A DNA stretch of 64,000 bases, taken from assembly GCF_000265525.1 (NCBI RefSeq), contig NC_018015.1:1834322-1898321 (forward strand), written 5' to 3'. The translations under genes and the position numbers were made by a program. Positions 34,282-42,949 of this stretch are shown piece by piece. The stretch comes from Thermococcus cleftensis (lineage in GTDB: Archaea; Methanobacteriota_B; Thermococci; Thermococcales; Thermococcaceae). The stretch's first letter is position 1. Every line of letters begins with the position of its first letter. Below the pieces are notes generated by a model. That model was given only the letters and a program-made list of their open reading frames with translations, was not told the DNA's origin and did not search any database.

Positions 34282-34657
34282 TAAAATCTGCGGTATCGGG
34301 AGATGGGGCCTTAAGCGCCCCCGTGGGAGGTTTGGTGTGTTCTGGAAGCTTTCCAGGTGCGTCGTGGCCTCGAAACAAGAGGGCATCTTCTCGCGGTGGC
34401 GGGGCCGGGTAACCTTGAGACACCTTCCTCCTGCAGTGTTTCCCAAAAACCTCTCTCACGAATTACAACTCCGCTGAATTGGACTCATAGCCCTGCAATT
34501 TTGAAGTCGGGAACGATTTTCCTTAGGTTCTTCGCACCAACCCGGACCGAAAAACTTTTTTATCTGATGCACCGTAGAAAATACCCGTGTCCCATTCAGG
34601 TGATCAATGCACCTTTCAGTTGGGCACTTCTGTCGCCCGGCTAGGGGGTGATGACGG
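34282..34657 (+). promoter_or_regulatory. Spacer between array 1 and the csm operon, with csm promoter
   Basis: 376 bp with no convincing gene. The box AAACTTTTTTATC (34551-34563) predicts a leader of about 70 nt for cas10. GGGGTGATG lies before the TTG start at 34658. The first 250 bp hold no repeat-like sequence. Confidence 0.55.
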
Positions 34658-37072
34658 TTGAAGCAGGACGTCGAAACGCTGGCCCTCGCCGCCGCCCTTC
34701 TGCCACTGGGCAGGGTGCTGTCGAGGGCGGGCCGCGGTTCCCCGGGAAAGGCGGGGTTCGAGTTTCTCGTTGGGCTTTCAGAGAGGTCAGGGAGGGAGGA
34801 ATACAGGAGGGTCGCACCGTTCCAGTTGCTCCTCGACGGGTGGGAGGCCTTCGCGGACTCGGTGAGCGATGAGAAAACCCTAAAGTTGGGGAGGGCCATC
34901 TTCGAGGCGATGGAACTGCTCGGGGAGTGCCGCGAGGAGGACCCCTCCACTCCCCTCGTCTCCGTCTTCACGCTCGTGGACATCGGCAAGGGGAGTCCCG
35001 AGATGCTCTACTACCGGCCGGTGGAGCTGGACCTCGGAAAGGAGTTCCCGACACCGGAGAGGGAGGTGGAGGTGACCCCCGCCTGGTACTCCGACGTGGT
35101 GGGGCGGATAAGCTACGCCCTCTCACAGCCCGGCCAGTACCCGGACTCAAGCAGGGTCATGGCGGTTCTCGAGAGATACCTGACCTTCGTGCCCGCCTGC
35201 ACATCGGACCCAAGGGTTTCCCTCTACGACTACTCCCGCATGCTCTCGGCCCTCGCGGTGTCGCTGTACCTTGCCGGGGAGGCGGAGAAGCCGTTCCTCT
35301 TCGTGGAAGGTGACCTCTCGGGCATCCAGCGCTTCGTCTTCACGATAACCTCCAAGGGAGCGCTCAAGATGCTCAGGGCCAGGTCGATATACCTCGACCT
35401 CCTGGCCTGGGACGTCGTGCTGGAGGTACTCGGAAGGCTCGGCCTCCCGAGGTCTTGCATCATCTACAACGGCGGGGGTGCGTTTACTCTCATACTCCCC
35501 AACACCGATGACACCATTTCAACCCTCCGCCGCGTCAGGGAAAGGCTGGAGCGCTTCCTACTCGGGGAGTTCGACGGCTCCCTTTACCTCGCACTCGACT
35601 GGGACGAGGTTGGCAGGGAGGAGATGAGGACCTTCAGAAACGGAAGCCTCTGGAGGGACATGAAGGCCAAGGTCGGGGAGAGGAAGAGCAGGCGGTTCCT
35701 CGATGTGATAGGTGAGTTCGTCGATTCCGATGGCTTCCACAAGCTGGAGGAGTGCGCCGTCTGCAGGAAGCAGATAACGCCCGCCGAGGCCAAGAAGTTC
35801 ACGATACGGAACGAGGAGGGGGAGGAGCTCAAGCTCTGCGGGCGCTGCTACGAGCTGTGGCACCTCGGAACGGCCCTGCCCAAGACCGGCCTCTTCGTCA
35901 GGATTGGCGGGGAAAACCTCGAGGAGTACGGTGAGGATCCGAAGAGCTCCGTTCTGTTGTCGTTCTCCCGCATCTACTGGTTCGACGACGTGAAGATGCT
36001 GTCCGAGTGGAACGTTCCGCCCGGTTCGGAGGTACTGCTGAGGAACAGCCTCGACCTGTGGAAGGTTCCGGGAGAGTACCGCGCCTATCCATATGTCGTC
36101 GCCGACTACGCGAGGCTGACGCTGGAGAACGGCAGGAAGGCCGTGATGGAATTCAAAAAGCTGGCCGAGAACTCGCTGGGGGCGGAGAGGATAGCGGTCT
36201 TCAAGGCCGACGTCGATAACCTCGGTCTCATATTCAGCAGGGGACTTAAGGACAGGAACCCGGCCCTTGTCGCGAGCCTCTCAAGGCTGATGGACTACTT
36301 CTTCAAGGCCTACCTCGTGTCCATAATCTCGGGGAGACTGGAGAAAGGGGCCCTGCCCGACGACGTGCCGAGGCTTCCCACCGCGAGGGAGCTGGGGAAG
36401 GAACGACACCAGGGGCTGAGCCAGACACCCGCCAACGTGGTCGTCGTCTACGCCGGCGGCGATGACCTCTTCATCGTTGGCGCGTGGAACGAGGTCTTCA
36501 ACCTGGCCTTCCTCATCAGGGAGACGTTTTCGGCCTACACCGGGAGGAACCCGAACGTGACGATGTCCGCTGGGATAGCGACCTTCGCCCACGACTTCCC
36601 AGTGTCGAGGATGGCCCAGGTGGCTGAGGAGAGGCTCGAAACGGCAAAGGACGAGGGCAAGGACCGTGTTTACATAATCGAGCGCACCAGCCCGAGGGAC
36701 TATGGCTGGGACTTAAGCTTCCCCGTCTCCTACCGCTGGGGCGGGTACAGGGAGCTGTGGCGCAGGTACGCCGGCAAATTCAGGGTAACCGCCGATGGAC
36801 TGCAGGTCTGGAACGGGGAGCGCGGAAGGTGGGAAAGGGTGCCCAAGTCACAGCTCTGGAAGCTCCTCGAGCTGAGGGAGCTTTACGTCCGCAACCCGGA
36901 CGGGATAAGGTGGAACTACCTTCTCGCTTACTACGTCTCCCGCATGGAGCTGGAGGGGGTCTTCAGGGATCTCGTCTCAATCGACCTCCAGCTCCTCTCG
37001 AGGGGAGAACCCCAGAGGATATACTGGATCGACGGGGTTCTGAAGCCCCTCCTCCTTGCGGTTAGGGGGTGA
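34658..37072 (+). CDS. csm1: Cas10/Csm1 with intact GGDD but no HD nuclease motif
   Basis: 804 residues, the large subunit of a type III-A complex. The second palm domain has YAGGDDLF (GGDD at 600-603) and KADVDNLG, so cyclic oligoadenylate synthesis should work. A zinc site is formed by CAVC (C366, C369) and CGRC (C394, C397). The N-terminal HD motif is gone: where family members have LLHDIGK this protein has LLPLGR (residues 14-19), the usual SLYDHS is SLYDYS, and there is no histidine before residue 361. DNA cleavage by the HD domain is therefore not expected. TTG 34658 is the start, supported by GGTGATG. Confidence 0.93.
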   Translation: MKQDVETLALAAALLPLGRVLSRAGRGSPGKAGFEFLVGLSERSGREEYRRVAPFQLLLDGWEAFADSVSDEKTLKLGRAIFEAMELLGECREEDPSTPLVSVFTLVDIGKGSPEMLYYRPVELDLGKEFPTPEREVEVTPAWYSDVVGRISYALSQPGQYPDSSRVMAVLERYLTFVPACTSDPRVSLYDYSRMLSALAVSLYLAGEAEKPFLFVEGDLSGIQRFVFTITSKGALKMLRARSIYLDLLAWDVVLEVLGRLGLPRSCIIYNGGGAFTLILPNTDDTISTLRRVRERLERFLLGEFDGSLYLALDWDEVGREEMRTFRNGSLWRDMKAKVGERKSRRFLDVIGEFVDSDGFHKLEECAVCRKQITPAEAKKFTIRNEEGEELKLCGRCYELWHLGTALPKTGLFVRIGGENLEEYGEDPKSSVLLSFSRIYWFDDVKMLSEWNVPPGSEVLLRNSLDLWKVPGEYRAYPYVVADYARLTLENGRKAVMEFKKLAENSLGAERIAVFKADVDNLGLIFSRGLKDRNPALVASLSRLMDYFFKAYLVSIISGRLEKGALPDDVPRLPTARELGKERHQGLSQTPANVVVVYAGGDDLFIVGAWNEVFNLAFLIRETFSAYTGRNPNVTMSAGIATFAHDFPVSRMAQVAEERLETAKDEGKDRVYIIERTSPRDYGWDLSFPVSYRWGGYRELWRRYAGKFRVTADGLQVWNGERGRWERVPKSQLWKLLELRELYVRNPDGIRWNYLLAYYVSRMELEGVFRDLVSIDLQLLSRGEPQRIYWIDGVLKPLLLAVRG

Positions 37073-37076
37073 ACGT

Positions 37077-37685
37077 ATGGGACACGGCCATAAAAACTAC
37101 TCAAATGGTGGGCTCCAGTCCCACCAGAGGAAGCACGGCAATGGCGGGGGTTGCAACACTTCGGTGGTGTCGGAGGCACTCCAGAAAAAGCCCATCGACG
37201 CGGTGCGCCTCAGGGAGGCCATATCCAGCTGCAAGCAGCTGAACTCCCTGGAGGGCGTCATAGGGAAAACCTTCGGGAAGACCCTAACGGCCATGGAAAG
37301 GTTCTTTGAGGCAACCCCGCGGGAGAGGCTGGACTGGGCCATAGTGGTGGCGGCCTATCTCAGGGTGCTGAACCTCAAGACCAACCAGGTCAGGAAGGTG
37401 CTCGACCTGTCGAGGGATATATACTTCGACTTCGAGTTCAGGGGCGACCACTCCAGCGAAGAAAGGATACAGTCGAAGCTCATGAGGATGCGCTTCCTCC
37501 TGGCCTACTCGGTAGGAAAGGCCGACCGGAGGGATGTCAAAGCTCTCGAGGCACTTCACAAGGCCCTTGATCCAATCCTGCTCAAGGTCTCGGCTTCGCC
37601 TACAAGGGAGAATTTTGAGGCCGTTTACGATTTTATTCAGGCCGTTATAGCCTACCACCGCTTCCTCGGAGGGAGAGAGAAATGA
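37077..37685 (+). CDS. csm2: Csm2 small subunit
   Basis: 202 residues. The helical core from about residue 40 onward (LREAISSCKQLN, and LRVLNLKTNQVRKVLDLSRDIYF) matches Csm2, which lines the target RNA along the backbone. The first 30 residues are rich in Gly, His, Ser and Asn and look disordered. ATG 37077 follows GGGGGTGAAC. It is longer than many Csm2 proteins because of this tail. It overlaps csm3 by 4 bp. Confidence 0.88.
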   Translation: MGHGHKNYSNGGLQSHQRKHGNGGGCNTSVVSEALQKKPIDAVRLREAISSCKQLNSLEGVIGKTFGKTLTAMERFFEATPRERLDWAIVVAAYLRVLNLKTNQVRKVLDLSRDIYFDFEFRGDHSSEERIQSKLMRMRFLLAYSVGKADRRDVKALEALHKALDPILLKVSASPTRENFEAVYDFIQAVIAYHRFLGGREK

Positions 37686-38563
37686 CCGATATGAACCGGC
37701 TCGTTTACGGTAAGGTCATAATCAGGGGGCGCATCAGGGCCGTGACCGGGCTGCACATAGGGGCCCAGAGGGAGGTCTCCGAGATAGGGGGCATTGACAA
37801 CTACGTGATAAAGGACCCCGTGACGGGGCTGCCCTACATACCCGGCTCCTCTCTGAAGGGCAGGCTCAGGGGACTCCTCGAGCTGATGGTCAACACGGAG
37901 CTTGAGAAGGGAGGCAACGTTCCGAGCCAGATAAAGTTGAAGTACAAGCCCGGCTACTGCACTGTTGAGGAGATTAAAAACAAAAAATGCGACAGGTTCT
38001 TCAACAGGGCCGTTGGGAAGGTCGTCATCCACGTCTGCGACGAGTACGAGACCGCCAGGGTCTGCCCCGTCTGCAGGCTCTTCGGTTCGAGCGGAAACAG
38101 CAACTTCCCCTCGAGGGTAATCGTCAGGGACGCCAGGCTGGCTGAGGAGTGGGTGGATAGGTGGAAGGCGGGCGAGGAGATAACCGAGGCGAAGGTAGAG
38201 GTCGCCATCGACAGGGTCACCTCCGCCGCGAACCCGAGGACGAACGAGCGCGTCGTTGCCGGGGCGGAGTTCGAGTTCGAGATAATCTACACCATCGAGG
38301 ACACCGCCCAGTGGAAGGAGGACCTCAGGAACCTGTTCTCGGCAATGAAGATGCTTGAGGACACCTACCTCGGCGGTTCGGGTTCCAGGGGCTATGGAAA
38401 GGTCGAGTTCAGGCTCACGGAAATCGTCTTCAGGCCCCTTGAATACTACACCGAGAACGGCGAGGAGAAAACGCTCGTTAAGAAGGCGCCGAATGAGGCA
38501 CTCACCATCGAGGGGGTGAGGGGTTCGTTCGATGAACTGTTCAAACTCAGCATCGGGGGATGA
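37682..38563 (+). CDS. csm3: Csm3 (Cas7 group) target-RNA cleaving backbone subunit
   Basis: 293 residues, RAMP fold. GRIRAVTGLHIGA is followed by GGIDNYVIKDP, whose Asp (D39) corresponds to the catalytic Asp of Csm3 that cuts target RNA at 6-nt steps. IPGSSLKGRLRGLLE is the glycine-rich signature, and CDEYETARVCPVCRLFG is a Cys-bearing insert. Intact D39 suggests active RNA cleavage. Start ATG overlaps the csm2 stop. Confidence 0.93.
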   Translation: MTDMNRLVYGKVIIRGRIRAVTGLHIGAQREVSEIGGIDNYVIKDPVTGLPYIPGSSLKGRLRGLLELMVNTELEKGGNVPSQIKLKYKPGYCTVEEIKNKKCDRFFNRAVGKVVIHVCDEYETARVCPVCRLFGSSGNSNFPSRVIVRDARLAEEWVDRWKAGEEITEAKVEVAIDRVTSAANPRTNERVVAGAEFEFEIIYTIEDTAQWKEDLRNLFSAMKMLEDTYLGGSGSRGYGKVEFRLTEIVFRPLEYYTENGEEKTLVKKAPNEALTIEGVRGSFDELFKLSIGG

Positions 38564-39492
38564 GGATGATAGCAGTCAGGCTCAGGTTCAGGGGGCCCCT
38601 CCACGTGGGGCTTCACTCCCTCGACAGCGCCGGCGTCGTGGTTCACTCGGATACGCTATTCGGTGCCATAGGCTCGGTGCTCCCGAGGCTCGGCATCAGC
38701 ACCTACGAGTTCGTCGAGGCAATGCGGAACGCGCGCATCTCCTCGCTCTTCCCCTTTGACTCCGAGCACTACTACCTGCCGAAGCCCGTGAACGCGAACT
38801 CCCTCGTGCTCGGGACCTTCGCAGACACGCCCGAGGGCTACGCCCTCTCGAAAAGGTTCAGAAAGGCACCCCTCCTGACGAAGGAAGCCTTCGAGATGGT
38901 GGTGGGTGGAAGGATAGAGGCGGAGAGGCTGGGGGAGCTGCTTCCAGAGGGCCTACCTGCGCGGATCGTGGATATCCCGAAGGTCGCCCTCGACAGGCTC
39001 GCCTCCAACTCCAACATATTTTACATGACCCAGGTCCACTTCAGGGAGGACGCAGGTTTGTACTTCCTCTACGAGGGGAGCGAGGAGATCTTCAGGAGGT
39101 ACATCCTCCCCGCCGTCAAGTTCCTGGGCGACGAGGGGCTGGGTGGCAAGAGGAGCTGGGGACTCGGCCTCTTCGATTTTGAGATCGACAGGAACTTCAG
39201 CTTCTCGGGACTTCCGGAGAAAAGCGAACGCTACGTAACCCTCTCCCTCGTGCTCCCGAAGAGCAGGGAGGAGGTGCTCCAGTGGGAGCCGGTCAGGCGC
39301 TCCGGCTGGGTGCACACCACCGGCGGCACGCCCAGGAGGAAGCCCACCATGCTCTTCGCGGCTGAGGGCTCGATAGTCAGGGAGAACGCGGGAAGGATAC
39401 TGGACCTCGACGAGATAGGAGAGTTCTCAAAGGAAATAGGGCACAGGGTCCACGTCTACGGCAGGGCGTTCCCGGTGCCCATGGGGGGTTGA
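38560..39492 (+). CDS. csm4: Csm4 (Cas5 group) subunit
   Basis: 310 residues with LRFRGPLHVGLHS near the N-terminus, HSDTLFGAIG, and the C-terminal glycine-rich GGKRSWGLGLFDFEI loop. Csm4 caps the 5' tag of the crRNA and contacts Cas10. ATG 38560 overlaps the csm3 stop. It ends 3 bp before csm5. Confidence 0.92.
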   Translation: MRMIAVRLRFRGPLHVGLHSLDSAGVVVHSDTLFGAIGSVLPRLGISTYEFVEAMRNARISSLFPFDSEHYYLPKPVNANSLVLGTFADTPEGYALSKRFRKAPLLTKEAFEMVVGGRIEAERLGELLPEGLPARIVDIPKVALDRLASNSNIFYMTQVHFREDAGLYFLYEGSEEIFRRYILPAVKFLGDEGLGGKRSWGLGLFDFEIDRNFSFSGLPEKSERYVTLSLVLPKSREEVLQWEPVRRSGWVHTTGGTPRRKPTMLFAAEGSIVRENAGRILDLDEIGEFSKEIGHRVHVYGRAFPVPMGG

Positions 39493-39495
39493 TGC

Positions 39496-40614
39496 ATGAA
39501 GCTAACCGTCCTGTCTCCACTCCACATCGGGAACGGCAACGAGCTGACGGTTATAGACGTGCTCCCCCTCAATGACGGCAGGATAGCGGTGCTTGACCTT
39601 GAAAGGCTGATGCTCGAGCTCACGAGCGCGGGGGCAGACGTCGAGGAGATACTGACGCTGGTAAAGGCCCCCGACATAATGGAGGACATGTACATCTGGA
39701 AGAGGTACCTCTCAGACTACGGCGTTGGGCTGGAGAAGGTTAAGAAGTACACACTCCCCGTGGTGGGTCGCATAGCACCGAGGAGCATGAGGATAAGGGA
39801 GTTCATAAAGTCCAGCGGCAGGCCGTACATACCCGGCTCGAGCGTGAAGGGTTCCATACGGACGGCCGTCTTCTACCATGTTGCCTTAAAGTACCGGAGC
39901 AGGGTAGAGAAGTTACTGGAAAAGCTGGCGGATTCAGAAGGTAGAATCAACCCAAAACGTGCCGACGATGAGCTGGAGATGCTTGTATTCGGGTACGCCA
40001 GGGGGAGGAGGGGCAGAAGAAGGTACGAACCGAAGAGGGACCCGATGAGGGCGCTGGTGGTCAGGGATAGCGAGCCCCTGAGCATCAGGAACCTGAAGGT
40101 GTACGCCGTCTCGACGGTCGGAGGGAAAAGCGAGATACCCCAGTACGTGGAGGGCGTTGAGGGCATCGACGTTGAAATCGAAATCAGGGTAGATAACGAG
40201 CTGCTCTCCCGCGCCATGAGGGCCGGGGAGCTGAACGGGCTCCTGGCGGATACGATAAAGGGGAAGGAGGACTTCGAGGACCTGATATGGAAGGCCATAG
40301 ACAGCTTCTCCAGGGAGGTCATCTCCTTCGAGAGGAGGGAACTCCGCAAGTACGGCGCGTTCAGGGAGAGCGTCGGGCGGTTCTACTCCCAGCTCGAGAG
40401 GATGGAGGGCCACAAACTCAGGGTGGGCTGGGGAAGCGGCTGGTACTCGATGACCCTCGGTCCCCTGATACTAGGAACAGATTTCTTCAAACACATACGG
40501 AGAAAATTCCAGCTCGGCAGGAAGCCTGGGACCCATGCCCTCTCAGGGGACTTTCCAAAGACCCGCCGCGTGGCGAACTCCAGGCCGATGGGCTGGGTGA
40601 TCCTCCGAGAGTGA
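39496..40614 (+). CDS. csm5: Csm5 (Cas7-like) subunit
   Basis: 372 residues, RAMP protein with LTVLSPLHIGNGNE at the start, RPYIPGSSVKGSIRTAVFY (glycine-rich signature) and the C-terminal LRVGWGSGWYSMTLG. Csm5 sits at the crRNA 3' end and takes part in maturation. GGGGGTTG precedes ATG 39496. Confidence 0.92.
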   Translation: MKLTVLSPLHIGNGNELTVIDVLPLNDGRIAVLDLERLMLELTSAGADVEEILTLVKAPDIMEDMYIWKRYLSDYGVGLEKVKKYTLPVVGRIAPRSMRIREFIKSSGRPYIPGSSVKGSIRTAVFYHVALKYRSRVEKLLEKLADSEGRINPKRADDELEMLVFGYARGRRGRRRYEPKRDPMRALVVRDSEPLSIRNLKVYAVSTVGGKSEIPQYVEGVEGIDVEIEIRVDNELLSRAMRAGELNGLLADTIKGKEDFEDLIWKAIDSFSREVISFERRELRKYGAFRESVGRFYSQLERMEGHKLRVGWGSGWYSMTLGPLILGTDFFKHIRRKFQLGRKPGTHALSGDFPKTRRVANSRPMGWVILRE

Positions 40615-40620
40615 GGTCCG

Positions 40621-41625
40621 TTGGAGGTGCCAGTCTTGGGCGTCTACCACGTCTCCGGACTCGGGCTGAGCCCCGGCGCCCTGACGATGCCCCTGACCGC
40701 GGTTTACATACTCCAGGCCGCGGCACAGATGGGACACAACGGGGCGAGGGACTTCTTCAGGCTCTCCGGGGAGGCTGGAGAGAGGAGCGGGAGCAGGGAG
40801 AAACACCCCGGCATGCCCGAGGTCGTGATAGTCTTCGACACCCCCGAGGCAATAGATGGAAAACTCAGGCTCACCTATGACTCCAGGTGGTTCAGGGGGC
40901 TTTCCAACATGCGTCAGAGGGAGGAGCCCATACACAGGCCTATCGTGAAGTACCTCTGCAGGCTCTGGGACTGCCTCGAGGGCCTCGGGGTCGAGCTGAA
41001 GAGACCCAAGCACTTCTACCTCGTCAAGGTGAACCGTCAGGACTTCGACGAGGTCTTTGACAGGGCCACCACGCTCTTTTACGGTATCAGGAGGAAGGAG
41101 GTCTGGGTCAACCTCATCGGGGGCAGCAACCAGATAAACCTCGCCCTGATGATAGCCGGCAGTTACACGATGGTGCCGAGCAGGTACTACTACGTCTTCC
41201 AGGACGCGCCCCTCCTCGAGCCGGGGTGGCTGGAGAAGTGCCCCAGGGACGAGCATGAGGTCTTCAAGTGTGCCAACGAGATACTCAACAGGTGGAACGA
41301 CTTGCCACCCCTCAACCTCGGGGTCGGCTCGATACTCAGGAGCCTCCTCGAGAGGTTCTACACGGCCAAGGGGAGTGCCTACATAAGCAAGTCCGAGGTG
41401 CTTGATATACTGGAGAAACGGGGCTACACCGAAAAGTTCATACCGAAGCTCATAGAGGCCGGCTACATAACCCCTGTGGACGGGGACACGTTCACGATGG
41501 GTCCATTCATAGAGAGGAGCTGGAGGCTCTTTGGAGCCGCCCTGGAGCACAGCAGGATCGACAGCATCGGAAAGTGGAGGGAGCTGATGGGGGACAGCCT
41601 CGTGGAGGTGCCGTTCGAATGCTGA
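40621..41625 (+). CDS. CARF plus winged-helix protein of the csm operon
   Basis: 334 residues. The N-terminal 200 form a CARF-like domain: VLGVYHVSGLGLSPGAL and the loop VWVNLIGGSNQINLALMIAG (161-180). Residues 250-295 (YISKSEVLDILEKRGYTE, then LIEAGYITPVDGDTF) look like a winged helix. No HEPN R-x4-6-H motif is present, so it is not a typical Csm6 RNase. It may be a cyclic-oligoadenylate-responsive regulator. Start is uncertain: TTG 40621 after GAGGT, or GTG 40627. It overlaps csx3 by 7 bp. Confidence 0.75.
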   Translation: MEVPVLGVYHVSGLGLSPGALTMPLTAVYILQAAAQMGHNGARDFFRLSGEAGERSGSREKHPGMPEVVIVFDTPEAIDGKLRLTYDSRWFRGLSNMRQREEPIHRPIVKYLCRLWDCLEGLGVELKRPKHFYLVKVNRQDFDEVFDRATTLFYGIRRKEVWVNLIGGSNQINLALMIAGSYTMVPSRYYYVFQDAPLLEPGWLEKCPRDEHEVFKCANEILNRWNDLPPLNLGVGSILRSLLERFYTAKGSAYISKSEVLDILEKRGYTEKFIPKLIEAGYITPVDGDTFTMGPFIERSWRLFGAALEHSRIDSIGKWRELMGDSLVEVPFEC

Positions 41626-41924
41626 GGTTCAGGGTCAGAGAGGTGGACGAGTTCACGGTGGTGGGCTTCGAGGTTGAGGGTATCCTCGAGCCGAAAGTCC
41701 TCAGGGATCTGAGGCCACCGGGGGTCAATCCCAGGAAGGGCGTCATACTCACGGGGAGGGGCCCCATATGGCTCTACGGTTTTCTCGTTCACTTCTACCA
41801 CCCAACCGTTTGGGTGGCCACCTACGACCCCCGCATCGGGGCGGTGGTGGTCGAGTCCCACGTCCCCGATAAAAGCCCTGGGGATGTAGTGGCCATAGAC
41901 CCCGAGGAGATTTTGGGGAGGTAA
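41619..41924 (+). CDS. csx3: Csx3 ring-nuclease family protein
   Basis: 101 residues. The family block GVILTGRGPIWLYGFLVH, then WVATYDPRIGAVVVESH, is clear. H61, D70 and R72 have the spacing of the residues I recall as important in Archaeoglobus fulgidus Csx3 (H60, D69, R71). That protein degrades cA4 and so switches off CARF effectors. ATG 41619 lies inside the end of the CARF gene, with GGAGGTG 8 nt upstream. Confidence 0.87.
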   Translation: MLRFRVREVDEFTVVGFEVEGILEPKVLRDLRPPGVNPRKGVILTGRGPIWLYGFLVHFYHPTVWVATYDPRIGAVVVESHVPDKSPGDVVAIDPEEILGR

Positions 41925-41942
41925 TCGGGGCCCGGTGGGACC

Positions 41943-42212
41943 ATGGCGCGCTACTACATAGTCGTCTACGACGTGAACGAGAAGAGGGTCGTAAGGGTGC
42001 ACAAAATACTGAAGGCCTACCTCCAGTGGCGCCAGAGGAGCGTCTTCGAGGGTTGGCTCGATGGGAACGAGGTCGCCGAGCTGAAGAGGAAGCTCTCGCG
42101 GGCGATAAACGAGGAAGAGGACTCGATCCTCTTCTACTCCCTGCCGAGCGACTCCAACCTCGTCACCTTCCACCTCGGCAGACCCCCGGACGAGTTCGAC
42201 AACGTCATCTAA
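41943..42212 (+). CDS. cas2: Cas2 adaptation protein
   Basis: 89 residues with YYIVVYDVNEKRV (catalytic-type Asp in YDV), RRQ-like RQRSVFEGWL and ILFYSL. Cas2 forms the integrase complex with Cas1. It is the last gene of the csm run, 18 bp after csx3, with GGTGGGACC before ATG 41943. Its partner cas1 is on the far side of array 2. Confidence 0.95.
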   Translation: MARYYIVVYDVNEKRVVRVHKILKAYLQWRQRSVFEGWLDGNEVAELKRKLSRAINEEEDSILFYSLPSDSNLVTFHLGRPPDEFDNVI

Positions 42213-42241
42213 GTGGACAGTTATGGGTATTGTTACACGGG

Positions 42242-42269
42242 GTCTTTTGAGTCTTTTCCTTCTTTTTTG
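42242..42269 (+). terminator. T-rich terminator after cas2
   Basis: Three T-runs (TCTTTTGAG, TCTTTTCC, TCTTTTTTG) lie 30-57 bp after the cas2 stop and should end the csm transcript before the leader of array 2. Confidence 0.45.
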
Positions 42270-42949
42270 AATCTAAGGCTTTACTTTTTTGTTTCAAGCG
42301 AATGAACGCCGAGAAAACTTTAAAAACCCAAATAAAACCATCAAATAGCTTCCCCAACTTTGAAAGTACTGGCAAAACAAGCATACTCTAAGCTTATTCA
42401 GGCGTTTTGAGAATTCCCCTCGGAGATAGGTGGAGTGATTTCTCCCCTAAACGCTTTTTTCAGCCAAAAGAGTCCTAAAACAGCCTTTCACCTTTTTACA
42501 TTACATAGGAGTAAGTCCGTGCACGCGTTTGAAAACGAGGCGTTATGACACCTCCACAACTCAAAAGAAGCCCTAAAAATTCTCCTATAGCTGTGAGGAG
42601 CATTTTCTACTGTTTTCCAGGCGGGCCTCAAACGGGGTTTCCTACTACCTTTGTCTGGCTTTCGAAGGCTTCTCGCGGGAGTCTGGTGGAGCGATTTCCA
42701 ATGAACGGCGTTTGTTTTCCCCGTGAATTGTTTAGCCTGCCCCGGTGGCCCTCTCCCTGGCGTTATCTCCTCCCCTGGTTTGTTAGGGCTTTTTCTTTCT
42801 TTTTCGGTTTTCTTACTATTTTGGGTGGTTTGTGTTTGGAGTGTTTAGGGTTTTTGTTCTGGTGCTGTTTTCTGAACTCCTGGTAACCGCAAAATTTATA
42901 TAGGAGTTTAACATTACCCTATTTGCCCGAAGGGGCAAAAAAGTTAACC
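42246..42949 (+). promoter_or_regulatory. Leader of CRISPR array 2
   Basis: A gene-free stretch homologous to the array 1 leader. It has the TATA box AAATTTATATAGG (42892-42904), the hairpin TTTGCCC/GGGCAAA (42922-42939) and the same AAGTTAACC before the first repeat. GGTGGAGTGATTTC at 42430-42443 recurs about 257 bp further on as GGTGGAGCGATTTC. Confidence 0.85.

Noticed and set aside
40621-41625. Calling the csm-operon CARF gene Csm6
   Set aside because: No R-x4-6-H HEPN motif in the C-terminal region; the visible module is winged-helix-like.
42545-42886. 113-codon ORF in the leader of array 2
   Set aside because: The homologous stretch of leader 1 does not keep the same ORF, and there is no start signal. 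The region is a CRISPR leader.
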